Positions 1 to 9,069 of a DNA stretch of 34,929 nucleotides are shown here, piece after piece (the first letter of the stretch is position 1; each line of letters begins with the position of its first letter). The DNA lies in NCBI GenBank assembly GCA_014730235.1, contig WJIO01000323.1, positions 1 to 34,929 on the forward strand. The letters run 5' to 3'. Both the position numbers and the translations under genes were made by a program. This DNA is from Candidatus Poribacteria bacterium (lineage in GTDB: Bacteria; Poribacteria; DTPJ01; WJIO01). The notes under the pieces were generated by a model that worked only from the letters and a program-made list of their open reading frames with translations, was not told where the DNA came from and made no database searches.

Positions 1-73
1 CCGATTCAGCCATTTTCTCCCGGGGCACCATTTCGTGGATACCGTCACCAATTTGCTCCGATTTATCAGTCAT
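1..73 (-). CDS. 5' end of a partial CDS running off the window edge (MTDKSEQIGDGIHEMVPREKMAES...)
   Basis: Reverse complement shows an AGGGGAA-like RBS then an ATG at 73..71 and an open frame to the window edge; too short to assign. Confidence 0.4.
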   Translation of the reverse strand, partial: MTDKSEQIGDGIHEMVPREKMAES

Positions 74-104
74 ATTTTTTCCCCTGGCTTAAATTGTGGT
101 TAAT

Positions 105-731
105 TTATTTCTGTGATTCTTTATCTTCTTCGTCGTCTTTGTCCTTTGACCTGCTGGAAGTACGACGAACCTTTTCGCTGGAAGAACGGGATCTATTCTG
201 CCTCAGTTGAGTATTCCGGGATTCCCTTTGCCTGCGAAGTTCTTCAGCAGTATTTCGTCTTGATGATGCAGATCTTTTTTTCTGGCTGTTTATGGATGTA
301 TCAGTATTTTTTCGCAAATCTGATCTTTCCCGTTGTGCCGATATTCTGTTGCGTTTCAGGCTTGATCTGTTATTTTTAGGAGCTTGTTTCTGATTTGTTG
401 ATGCAGATTCAGCACCTCTTGTCTGTGGTCTCTGATTTTCCCTCTGTATACTGCTGGAACTGGAACCACTCGAAGTTGATCCAGAGCTGGAATGACTGCC
501 TGTATAACCGCGATAGTAATTCCCCATGGTCCAGGGATCGTAATCAGGATTGCGATAATAATACCCCGGTCTTGAATTATATGTTCCGTGATAAGACTCC
601 TCGTAATAAACTTCATCCTCAGGAGTAACATCATAAGAACGGGGTTTTACACTAACAGCACATCCTGACAGCAAAGCAAGGGTTGCACACGTAAGAATTA
701 AGAATACAGCTACAAAATTAGATAATTTCAT
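105..731 (-). CDS. Predicted lipoprotein with Tyr-rich middle and Ser/Arg-rich low-complexity tail
   Basis: Signal sequence with lipobox (LALLSGC); YYEESYHGTYNSRPGYYYRNPDYDPW segment, then a long S/R/K/Q-rich tail ending in an acidic DDEEDKE stretch. Confidence 0.65.
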   Translation of the reverse strand: MKLSNFVAVFLILTCATLALLSGCAVSVKPRSYDVTPEDEVYYEESYHGTYNSRPGYYYRNPDYDPWTMGNYYRGYTGSHSSSGSTSSGSSSSSIQRENQRPQTRGAESASTNQKQAPKNNRSSLKRNRISAQRERSDLRKNTDTSINSQKKRSASSRRNTAEELRRQRESRNTQLRQNRSRSSSEKVRRTSSRSKDKDDEEDKESQK

Positions 732-847
732 GACATTTCACCCCTGTTTTTCTATTTTTAAAGCAATTCTCATCTCTGATCTTATTATACAATATATGAC
801 AAACCATGTCAAACAAGTTGATGAAAGAGTGCGATTTAAAATTGTAA

Positions 848-2152
848 TTATGCCGCCAAACCGGGTCTATATCTTCCCCAATAGTCTTTCCCTGCTTCAT
901 TCTTCCACTTAAGCCTTAACAAAGTAATGTATTGAGCACCCTGTGTTGTCCATCTCATCCCACTTCTTTTGAGTCTATCCCCTACTACATGACGGCAAGC
1001 ACTCTCCACTGTGCTGCTGGTAATATGATAACTCAGGGCTTCATATTTGGGATAGTTCATCCTGTTGGAGTTGTTCTGGAAATAAGTGATAGCATCGGTC
1101 AATTCCTTTGCACTCATACCATGGGATTGGCTCAGTTCTGCCAGACCAGACAAAACTGGTTGTCCACCACCTTTGCGCAGTAGAATCTTCATACATCCAT
1201 AGCATTTCCTGAATTTGTCTGTATCCTCAACATGGATGGCATTAGCTACTTTCTCCAGATACTCACAGGCATGGATGTAGTCAACTATCTCTATACCATC
1301 AGGGTCATGAAGCTGCTTCTGCTTCCATATCCACTTAGATACATCACACACCCAGATGGATTGAGAAGCATTACATATCCCCCGTTTCTTGAGCAACACC
1401 CATAAGTGTTCTCCCAGCACCTGGGGGACAGCAAAAAGTGCATGGTAGTATAAATTGTCTGCTACAGTATCCATGGAAAAAGATGTATCATATGTGGTTA
1501 TCACTTTCATTTCCCGATAGCCATCCAATGTGGGAACCATAACTCCATCTGACCCTACATATCCACGAGCTACCCATGATATCTGTGGCTGTGGAACTGG
1601 TCGCTTATGTGAGAATATTTCTTCCACCTTTGCCATCTCCTCCTGGTATATATCTTTACCATGATTCTGTGTTATCCTGCCAACAGTGCTGCCTGATGCT
1701 TCTACAGGAAAGGAATAGACAAGTTTCCTGGCACTCTCATCAAAACCGTCTTCTATGGCATACAGACTCATCTGCTCCTGAACGGCATAAGAATATTGAC
1801 CTTCGGGAAGAGACAATGATTCATCCAGGGGAACATAACCACCTTTGCCTTTGCCCAAATGGTAGTATGCTCTCTTTATCTGGACTGGACCCATAAGCGT
1901 CTTCATAGTTCGGGTGCGTATCTCCACATACTTACCTCTTTCACCTGATGGAGTTCTGATGCGTTTACCACAATAGCCTGTTCCTCGGACTCTCAATATG
2001 GTTTCCAGTGTCAGGCGACCTATCTCCAAAACTACTGAACGTACCTGGGTTTCCATGGAGTCAAAATCTGCTGCTTCTTCTTTGGGAAACTGAATAAACA
2101 AACTCAGTATCTGGTTGATTATTTCTCTTATCAGTGTTAATATCTCCAGCAT
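848..2152 (-). mobile_element. ISKra4-family-like transposase (434 aa, apparently intact ORF)
   Basis: Protein resembles ISKra4-type transposases (GYCGKRIRTPSGERGKYVEIRTRTMKTLMGPVQIKRAYYHLGKGKGGYVPLD, then GSDGVMVPTLDGYREMKV). Terminal inverted repeats could not be defined by eye. Confidence 0.75.
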
Positions 2153-2317
2153 GGGATGCCCTCCTATTAGTGGTTAATTCTTATTATTCTTTTACTAATA
2201 AAGGGTATCCTTTTTCTCTTCTTGTCAATTATTTTATATTCTCACAATTTTGATTCGCACTCAAAAATTTATAAATCATTGACACAATATCTATTGTATG
2301 TTAGAATTCATAACCAA

Positions 2318-2500
2318 TTAGAATCAGGTGCTCAATATTTGCCAAGAGGGAATGTGGTGGGAATCCACAACTGTCCCCGCAACTGTAATTGGCAGGAAAA
2401 CTTATCCGGATACCACTGGTTATTTTCTGCAAAAGAAAAAGACCGGGAAGGTGGGTAAGACGCCATAAGTCAGGAAACCTGCCTGGTTCTAAAAACTTGT
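2318..2500 (+). promoter_or_regulatory. Cobalamin riboswitch
   Basis: Conserved blocks in order: GGTGGGAATCCACAACTGTCCCCGCAACTGTAA, TACCACTGG, GACCGGGAAGGTGGGTAAGACG and the B12-box-like AAGTCAGGAAACCTGCCTG, upstream of a BtuFCD-like operon. Confidence 0.93.
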
Positions 2501-2636
2501 TTTTAACCTCGGTGAGAAGGAGCAACAAGTGAATAGCATACCATCAATAATTCCTTTCAGAAATTTTCCGCTATTCTTCTTGTATCATAGCTCCCAAATA
2601 AATACATAGACTAAAATTTCATAAGGAGCCGCTATT

Positions 2637-3812
2637 TTGAAAAAAACAATAGCTTTCTTATTGGTTCTTATAACTACATTCATATTTACAGGCAGTGTTT
2701 TATCTGAAAGTAATATACTTAAAGGTACTGTAGAAAAATATGATCCAGAGATTGATTATTTCCCGAAAAAAGCAATTTTAACCCATACAAAAGTATTTTC
2801 TATCGAATACCATAAACATTACAAAATAGTTACTGTCCATACACCCTGGCGCGGAGCGGATACAAAATTCAGATATATCCTGGTACAGAGAGGAACTCCC
2901 GCTCCTGATGGATATGAAAATGCAGAGATAATAGAAGTACCTGTTAAGAATATTGTAACTCTTTCCACTACTTTTTTACCGCACCTCGACAGTCTTGATC
3001 TGCTGGATCGTCTTGTAGGTGTTGATTCATTTAGATATGTAAATACTACCAATGTATGCAAACTTATTGAAGAGGAAAAGCTGGTGGAAGTTGGCTGGGA
3101 TGCCAACGTCAATGTTGAGATAATCATGGATCTAGAGGCGGATCTGGTAATGGCTACTGGTTCAGGAAATCCTATGGGGGATTCCCATCCCAAATTACAG
3201 GAATCAGGGATAAAAGTTGTAATTAATTCTGAATATATGGATACTTCTCCCTTGGGTAGAACAGAATGGATTAAATATATAGCCGCATTTTTTAACAAGG
3301 AAGCAAAGGCGGAAGAAGTATTCGGAAATATAACAAAAGAATATAATAAACTTACCGATTTAACCAAGGATGTCAAACACAAACCCACAGTTTTTACCAA
3401 TGCGGATTACAATGGAACATGGTATGTTCCCGGTGGAGAAAGTTATGCCGCCAAATTCCTTGAGGATGCCGGAGCAAATTATCTGTGGTCTGAGAACAAA
3501 TCAACCGGTGGTATTCCTATGGATTTTGAAGCGGTATTTGAACGGGCGGCTGATGCCGATTTCTGGTTAAATGCCGGTGTTTTCAATAGTCTTAAAGAAC
3601 TCCTTAACGCCGATGAACGGTATAAACTCTTTGCCGCATACAAGAAAGGCAATATTTACAATAACGTTGCAATATTAAACGAATACGGCGGAAATGACTA
3701 CTGGGAAACCGGGGTTGCAAATCCTCATTTAGTGCTGGCGGATTTGATAAAGATATTTCATCCTGATTTGTTGCCTGAACATCATTTGATCTGGTATAAG
3801 AATTTAAAATAA
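2637..3812 (+). CDS. ABC transporter periplasmic substrate-binding protein (BtuF/FhuD/TroA-like fold)
   Basis: Signal peptide; FLPHLDSLDLLDRLVGVDSF and VNVEIIMDLEADLVMATG motifs; directly upstream of permease and ATPase genes and downstream of a cobalamin riboswitch. Confidence 0.85.
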   Translation: MKKTIAFLLVLITTFIFTGSVLSESNILKGTVEKYDPEIDYFPKKAILTHTKVFSIEYHKHYKIVTVHTPWRGADTKFRYILVQRGTPAPDGYENAEIIEVPVKNIVTLSTTFLPHLDSLDLLDRLVGVDSFRYVNTTNVCKLIEEEKLVEVGWDANVNVEIIMDLEADLVMATGSGNPMGDSHPKLQESGIKVVINSEYMDTSPLGRTEWIKYIAAFFNKEAKAEEVFGNITKEYNKLTDLTKDVKHKPTVFTNADYNGTWYVPGGESYAAKFLEDAGANYLWSENKSTGGIPMDFEAVFERAADADFWLNAGVFNSLKELLNADERYKLFAAYKKGNIYNNVAILNEYGGNDYWETGVANPHLVLADLIKIFHPDLLPEHHLIWYKNLK

Positions 3813-3835
3813 AGATTACTATATATTCCGATCCT

Positions 3836-4933
3836 ATGGCATTGGATTTCTTGGAGTATTACTTAATGGTTGAAAACACATGGCCAAGCCTTGGCCCTCG
3901 TAAATATGTTGTAATAGGTATACTGGCTGCCCTGATATTCTTTTTTCTGCTTTCACTAGCTGTTGGTTCTATAAACATTCCCCTGAAGGATGTTGTTAAA
4001 GTTTTAATTGGTAAGATGCCTGAAAAAACCTCCTGGAAGCGAATTATACTTATGCTGCGGTTACCAAGGGCTGTTACGGCTGTGCTTGCAGGGGCGGCAT
4101 TGGCTGTTTCAGGATTGCAGATGCAGACGTTATTCCGCAATCCCCTGGCCGGACCTTTTATCCTGGGGATTAATTCAGGGGCAAGTCTTGGTGTTGCTTT
4201 GGTGGTTCTTGGTGTGGGTGCTGTAGGGGCTACATCTATGTTATCCAATCTGGGCTTATTTGGGGATTTTGGGGTAGTCATAGCCGCCAGTATAGGTTCA
4301 GGGTGTGTATTGGCCATAGTTCTAATCGTTGCCCGTCGTGTCCGAAGTGCCATGACCCTTTTGATACTAGGGTTAATGTTTGGTTATGCTACCAGTGCGC
4401 TTGTAAGTATACTGCTTTACTTCAGCGTTGCAGAACGTATACATTCATACGTCAACTGGACTTTTGGAAGCTTTGCCGGTGTTACATGGACTCAGATGAG
4501 AATTCTGGCTCCGGTAATAATACTTGGATTATTAATCTCTCACCTGCTGGTAAAACCCCTCAATGCCTTGCTTTTAGGTGAGGAGTATGCCCGTAGTATG
4601 GGTTTAACGGTAAAACGTGCCAGGTTTTTTATAATCGCAAGCACTGCAATACTGGCTGGAGCTATTACAGCATTTTGCGGTCCTATAGGTTTTCTTGGTG
4701 TTGCTGTACCTCATTTATGCCGAAGTTTATTCGCAACCTCCGATCATCGGGTGCTTGTGCCTACAGTCTCAATTATAGGTGCTATACTTGCCCTTATAGC
4801 GGATCTGGTGGCCCAGATGCCCTCACATCATACTGTTTTACCATTAAATGCCATCACCTCATTAATTGGCGCACCGGTGGTTACCTGGGTAATACTGCGC
4901 CGGAGAAACCTATCTGCATCTTTTGCATCATGA
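3836..4933 (+). CDS. BtuC/FecCD-family ABC transporter permease
   Basis: RLPRAVTAVLAGAALAVSGLQMQTLFRNPLAGPFILGINSGASLG and GPIGFLGVAVPHLCRSLF are FecCD/BtuC signatures; multiple TM segments. Confidence 0.93.
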   Translation: MALDFLEYYLMVENTWPSLGPRKYVVIGILAALIFFFLLSLAVGSINIPLKDVVKVLIGKMPEKTSWKRIILMLRLPRAVTAVLAGAALAVSGLQMQTLFRNPLAGPFILGINSGASLGVALVVLGVGAVGATSMLSNLGLFGDFGVVIAASIGSGCVLAIVLIVARRVRSAMTLLILGLMFGYATSALVSILLYFSVAERIHSYVNWTFGSFAGVTWTQMRILAPVIILGLLISHLLVKPLNALLLGEEYARSMGLTVKRARFFIIASTAILAGAITAFCGPIGFLGVAVPHLCRSLFATSDHRVLVPTVSIIGAILALIADLVAQMPSHHTVLPLNAITSLIGAPVVTWVILRRRNLSASFAS

Positions 4934-5946
4934 ACGATAATATTTTAGTCACACAAAATTTAACTATTGGTTATGCGCATCCCAGGCGATCAAGCCATAT
5001 TGTTGGGGAAAATATAAGTGTATCAATTCCAACCGGTGAGTTAATTTGCCTTATTGGCCCTAACGGTGTGGGTAAATCAACATTGATCCGGACAATCGCA
5101 GGTTTACAAACTCCTCTAAAAGGTCAGGTAAAGCTGGCTGGAAAAGAAGTTAATAAGCTGAAACCCAGGGAACTGGCAAAACTACTCAGTATAGTATTGA
5201 CTACTCGTGTAAATGCTGGTAATATGACCGCGTATGGGTTAGTCGCTCTGGGGCGTTATCCATATACAGACTGGGCAGGCAAATTAACACGACATGACGA
5301 AGAAGCAATCCGATGGGCAATCAAATCGGTTGGTGCAGTGGAGTTGGCACAACGCAACGTAAATGAACTAAGCGATGGTGAACGTCAAAAGGTTATGATA
5401 GCCCGGGCTTTGGCCCAGGAACCAACCTTGATAGTTCTCGACGAACCCACGGCGTTTCTGGATTTACCCCGTCGGGTGGAAATTATGAGAATCCTTAGAA
5501 ATCTGGCCAGAACAACTGGTAAATCAATCCTACTGTCAACCCACGATCTGGATCTGGCCCTGCGAAGCGCGGATACTATATGGCTGATGTCTTACGACAA
5601 ACCCTTACGCTGCGGCGCTCCTGAAGATCTTGTGTTAAGTGGAGCTTTTCAGGACACTTTTCAAAGCGAGGGGATCGAATTTGACCATCAAACAGGATCA
5701 TTCAGAATTCATAACCTGAACTCAGGTGAAATTGTGTTGAATGGCAACGGCATACATGCTTTCTGGACAAAACGGGCTCTGGAAAGAGAGGGTTATAATG
5801 TATTGCAAAATCCACAAAGTATATCCGGACATAAGATGATTGAAATTATAAAAGGTGATTCAGAAGTTAAGTGGAAGATGACATATAACGGTGATACAAA
5901 TCATTATAATTCTCTCCGTGAACTTATATCAAATCTAAGGCAGTAG
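4930..5946 (+). CDS. ABC transporter ATP-binding protein (BtuD/FecE-like) with C-terminal extension
   Basis: Walker A GPNGVGKST, signature LSDGERQKVMIARAL, Walker B LIVLDEPT, switch H in STHDLD. Start reassigned to ATG 4930 (ATGA overlap with permease stop) instead of the track's 4675. Confidence 0.92.
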   Translation: MNDNILVTQNLTIGYAHPRRSSHIVGENISVSIPTGELICLIGPNGVGKSTLIRTIAGLQTPLKGQVKLAGKEVNKLKPRELAKLLSIVLTTRVNAGNMTAYGLVALGRYPYTDWAGKLTRHDEEAIRWAIKSVGAVELAQRNVNELSDGERQKVMIARALAQEPTLIVLDEPTAFLDLPRRVEIMRILRNLARTTGKSILLSTHDLDLALRSADTIWLMSYDKPLRCGAPEDLVLSGAFQDTFQSEGIEFDHQTGSFRIHNLNSGEIVLNGNGIHAFWTKRALEREGYNVLQNPQSISGHKMIEIIKGDSEVKWKMTYNGDTNHYNSLRELISNLRQ

Positions 5947-5949
5947 AAA

Positions 5950-6570
5950 TTGAATATTAAGCAAACAAACGGATATAAAGCCATTGCTGACGGAATATGG
6001 TTTAAAAATCCCACTTTTGTCATGGTGTTGGGTATATGTTCAACTCTAGCTGTAACAAACCGGGTTGCTAATGGTATCGCCATGTCTCTGGCTGTCTTAT
6101 TTGTCACTGTCTTTAGCTCAGTTACCGTTTCATTAATAAGAAAAATCATTCCTCACAGGATAAGGATGGCTGTTTATACGGTTATTATCGCAACTTACGT
6201 TGTCATTGCTGACCGTTATTTAAAAGCCTACTGGCCCGATTTAAGCCAACAAATGGGACCTTATGTGGCTTTGATTATTACAAACTGCATTATAATGGGA
6301 AGGGCTGAATCTTACGCATCCAACAATAATACCTGGTTATCATTTCTGGATGCTTTGGGTGTTGGTTTCGGATATGCATTTTCCCTGTTGGTTATATCAG
6401 TTGTCAGGGAGATTCTGGGCTTTGGCACTCTGATGGGTTATCATGTAATGGGACAAAACTGGACACCATGGCTGGTTATGGCCATGCCACCAGGGGCGTT
6501 TATTGTATTGGGAACCTATATCTGGATTCTTCGATCCATAACAAAGCATCCTTCAGGGGAAAATCTATAA
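5950..6570 (+). CDS. NqrD/RnfE-family membrane electron-transport subunit
   Basis: Rnf-Nqr family: NPTFVMVLGICSTLAVTNRVANGIAMSLAVLFV, ITNCIIMGRAESYAS, SVVREILGFGTLMGY. TTG start. Confidence 0.9.
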   Translation: MNIKQTNGYKAIADGIWFKNPTFVMVLGICSTLAVTNRVANGIAMSLAVLFVTVFSSVTVSLIRKIIPHRIRMAVYTVIIATYVVIADRYLKAYWPDLSQQMGPYVALIITNCIIMGRAESYASNNNTWLSFLDALGVGFGYAFSLLVISVVREILGFGTLMGYHVMGQNWTPWLVMAMPPGAFIVLGTYIWILRSITKHPSGENL

Positions 6571-6574
6571 TAAG

Positions 6575-7153
6575 ATGAATCTCTTTACCATACTATTTGC
6601 ATCCCTGTTCACCAGCAATATTGCCCTCAGCTATTTTCTGGGTATGTGTCCCTTTATTGCTTTATCCAGAGACATAAGAACAGCATGGGGTATGGGATGT
6701 GCCGTAACTTTTGTAATGGCTGTGACTGCTGCCATAAACTGGCCTGTATATCATTTCCTTCTTGTTCCTTTCCATATCGAATATATGCAATATCTTAGCT
6801 TTATCCTGGTTATAGCTGTAAGTGTCCAGATAGTGGAAATAATTGTTGAAAGATTTTTTCCTGTGCTTTACGTTAATATGGGTGTGTTTTTACCTTTGAT
6901 AACGGTAAACTGCGCCATACTGGGAATATCTTTATTTATGATTCTCAGGGATTATTCCTTTATTGAAGGGGTGTTTTATTCCATAGGCGGAGGGGTTGGC
7001 TGGACAATGGCAATAATTGCTATGGCAGGTCTCAGGTCAAAATTGACTTTTTCTAACATACCCGAACCGTTGAAAGGCCCCGGAATAACGATGATTATCG
7101 CAGGGATAATGTCACTGGCTTTTATGGGATTTGCAGGTATAGCCGGATTGTAA
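6575..7153 (+). CDS. NqrE/RnfA-family membrane electron-transport subunit
   Basis: NIALSYFLGMCPFIALSRDIRTAWGMG, LPLITVNCAILGISLF and C-terminal GITMIIAGIMSLAFMGFAGI are Rnf-Nqr family motifs. Confidence 0.9.
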   Translation: MNLFTILFASLFTSNIALSYFLGMCPFIALSRDIRTAWGMGCAVTFVMAVTAAINWPVYHFLLVPFHIEYMQYLSFILVIAVSVQIVEIIVERFFPVLYVNMGVFLPLITVNCAILGISLFMILRDYSFIEGVFYSIGGGVGWTMAIIAMAGLRSKLTFSNIPEPLKGPGITMIIAGIMSLAFMGFAGIAGL

Positions 7154-7155
7154 TT

Positions 7156-8238
7156 ATGAATATAGCTTCCATATTAATAATGGGCGGAATAGCCTTTTTG
7201 CTTGCTGCGATTCTTGTTATCCTGGATCGCTATCTGGCTAGCTACGGTGATTGCGATATAACCATTAACGACAGCAAAACTCTTACCGTCACCGGCGGTC
7301 AATCCCTGCTTTCATATCTTATGGATAATAAAATATTCATTCCCTCAGCATGCGGCGGGAGGGCCACCTGTGGCTTTTGCAAGGTAAATATACCTGAAGG
7401 TGCAGGCCCGCTATTACCTACAGAGTCTCCTTTTCTTACCAGAAGTGAAGTTGCCAGAAATACAAGATTGGCATGTCAGGTTAAAGTGAAATCAGATCTT
7501 TCTGTAATCATACCAGAAAAATATCTGTCAATTCAGGAATTTAAAACCATAGTTGAATCCATAAAAGATTTAAATTACGATACCAAAGAGATATTTCTAA
7601 GGTTAGATGAACCCGAATATATATCCTTCATGCCGGGACAATATATACAGCTTAAACTGCCTGATTCAGATGAATACAGGGCTTATTCCATAGCCTCCCC
7701 ACCGGATTCTAATAACTTCATCGAACTCATCGTTAGGCTGGTTCCCGGAGGTTGTTGTTCGGGTTATATACATAGAGATTTAAAAACAGGACACAAGGTT
7801 TCTTTCACAGGCCCATATGGAGAGCTTGCTCTAAGGGAAAATTCAGATAAAGATATTATATGTGTGGGCGGTGGGTGCGGTATGGCCCCATTTAGATCAA
7901 TCATCCGTCATCTATTTGATACAGGCACAAAAAGAGATGTAAAATACTTTTACGGTGCCCGTAGTGTAAGGGATTTATACTTTGTGGATGAATTCAGAAA
8001 GCTGGAAAGGGAAAAAGAAAACTTTTCCTTCATTATCGCTCTTTCTGAACCCGATAAGGACAGCCAGTGGGAAGGTGAAATAGGATTTATTCACCAGATT
8101 CTTGATAAACACCTTCAGGATAACAATAATGCTGAAGCGTACTTATGCGGGCCGCCTGTTATGATTGATATGACTATGCAGGTGTTATTATCAAAAGGTA
8201 TAGCTGAAGAAGATATAATGTTTGATAAAATTCAATAG
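7156..8238 (+). CDS. NqrF-like NADH-binding flavoprotein with 2Fe-2S ferredoxin domain
   Basis: N-terminal TM; 2Fe-2S motif CGGRATCGFC...RLACQV; FAD motif RAYSIAS; NAD(P)-binding GGGCGMAPFRSI and YLCGPPVM. Confidence 0.92.
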   Translation: MNIASILIMGGIAFLLAAILVILDRYLASYGDCDITINDSKTLTVTGGQSLLSYLMDNKIFIPSACGGRATCGFCKVNIPEGAGPLLPTESPFLTRSEVARNTRLACQVKVKSDLSVIIPEKYLSIQEFKTIVESIKDLNYDTKEIFLRLDEPEYISFMPGQYIQLKLPDSDEYRAYSIASPPDSNNFIELIVRLVPGGCCSGYIHRDLKTGHKVSFTGPYGELALRENSDKDIICVGGGCGMAPFRSIIRHLFDTGTKRDVKYFYGARSVRDLYFVDEFRKLEREKENFSFIIALSEPDKDSQWEGEIGFIHQILDKHLQDNNNAEAYLCGPPVMIDMTMQVLLSKGIAEEDIMFDKIQ

Positions 8239-8261
8239 TTGCTTTTCCAAGCATAAAAAGA

Positions 8262-8414
8262 TTGACAAACTCTAGGATATTTCACCTTACCATAGGCATT
8301 GCAAGTGCTCTTGTTCCTGCCATATTGGATTTCTGCTACCCAGGTGGCTATCTGAGTTTTTCCCTGATTATTATCCAACTTGCCATCATATTCGTCACAG
8401 GGCTCCTGGCGTAA
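8262..8414 (+). CDS. Possible 50-aa hydrophobic protein or gene remnant downstream of nqrF-like gene
   Basis: TTG-initiated frame: MTNSRIFHLTIGIASALVPAILDFCYPGGYLSFSLIIIQLAIIFVTGLLA*; two hydrophobic stretches; ends a few nt before a dispersed repeat. No strong RBS. Confidence 0.3.
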   Translation: MTNSRIFHLTIGIASALVPAILDFCYPGGYLSFSLIIIQLAIIFVTGLLA

Positions 8415-8417
8415 ATA

Positions 8418-8623
8418 TGCTGAGAATTCTAAAAAATCTCTAAAACCAATGTTTATAAGAATTCAGCATGAAGAAACAGATGAAAATGCTCAAAGAATAT
8501 AGTTCTATGTCATTCCTGCTTCAAGATTTTTGAAAAAGCTTGAGCAAAAAGGAATAAGAGTTTCGCAGGAATGACAAGCTGAGAAAATTTTCAAATTATT
8601 ACCATACTCAAGCCGGAAGAGCC
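8418..8623 (-). repeat. Long-form copy of the dispersed palindromic (MITE-like) repeat
   Basis: Reverse complement begins GGCTCTTCCGGCTTGAGTATGGTAATAATTTGAAAA, contains TGTCATTCCTGC...GCAGGAATGACATAGAACTATATTCTTTGAGC and ends in the TGCTGAATTCT...AGAATTCTCAGCA stem-loop; near-identical to copies at about 13.63 and 34.78 kb. Confidence 0.85.
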
Positions 8624-8662
8624 AAAGTTTTTACGGACATAAATTTTATGATTGATATGTAT

Positions 8663-8703
8663 TTCGTACCTGTCTCAATTTAGTAGGTTGAGACAGGTAC
8701 GAA
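8663..8703. repeat. Perfect 16-bp inverted repeat with 9-nt loop
   Basis: TTCGTACCTGTCTCAA-TTTAGTAGG-TTGAGACAGGTACGAA. Confidence 0.85.
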
Positions 8704-8715
8704 TTGCACTGTTAA

Positions 8716-8877
8716 ACTTATGTAGTTCGGAAAGGTCATTCGCAACGTCTGCTGAGCTATCTTGAGACCCTACAACTGGTGCAGCATGGGATGAGCTGTT
8801 TTAAGCTTACTGAAGAACAGATTGGATTTGTCACCGGTAATTCCGGCTATCAGTTTCATCCAAATGAAAAATATTGA
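8716..8877 (+). pseudogene. Probable C-terminal remnant of a protein-coding gene
   Basis: Coding-like frame without a suitable start: TYVVRKGHSQRLLSYLETLQLVQHGMSCFKLTEEQIGFVTGNSGYQFHPNEKY*. Confidence 0.35.
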
Positions 8878-9069
8878 TTTTTCATCAGTAATATGATACA
8901 TTCTCATAAATTCATAATTATAGATGGGAGGAAAAGCTTTGATATATTCAGAAATCCAATAGGAACCTGGATACCGTTTGCTCTGATATTCTGCCAGCCT
9001 ACATTATCGGGATGATAATATACTCGGAAGAACCAAAAATAAAAACATAACAAGAATGATGGAGGAAAT

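Noticed and set aside
1576-1896. 106-aa plus-strand ORF opposite the transposase
   Set aside because: Antisense shadow ORF; composition not protein-like.
848-2220. Terminal inverted repeats of the ISKra4-like element
   Set aside because: No convincing pair of inverted ends was found by eye on either side of the transposase ORF, so the element boundaries are left undefined.
2819-3400. 193-aa minus-strand ORF opposite the binding-protein gene
   Set aside because: Low-complexity Ser-rich shadow ORF antisense to a well-supported CDS; no family features.
3859-4353. 164-aa minus-strand ORF opposite the permease gene
   Set aside because: Thr/Pro-rich antisense shadow of a conserved permease.
4675-4929. 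N-terminal extension of the ATPase ORF in the supplied track
   Set aside because: Lies in another frame of the permease gene; ATG 4930 with ATGA overlap gives the expected ABC ATPase start.
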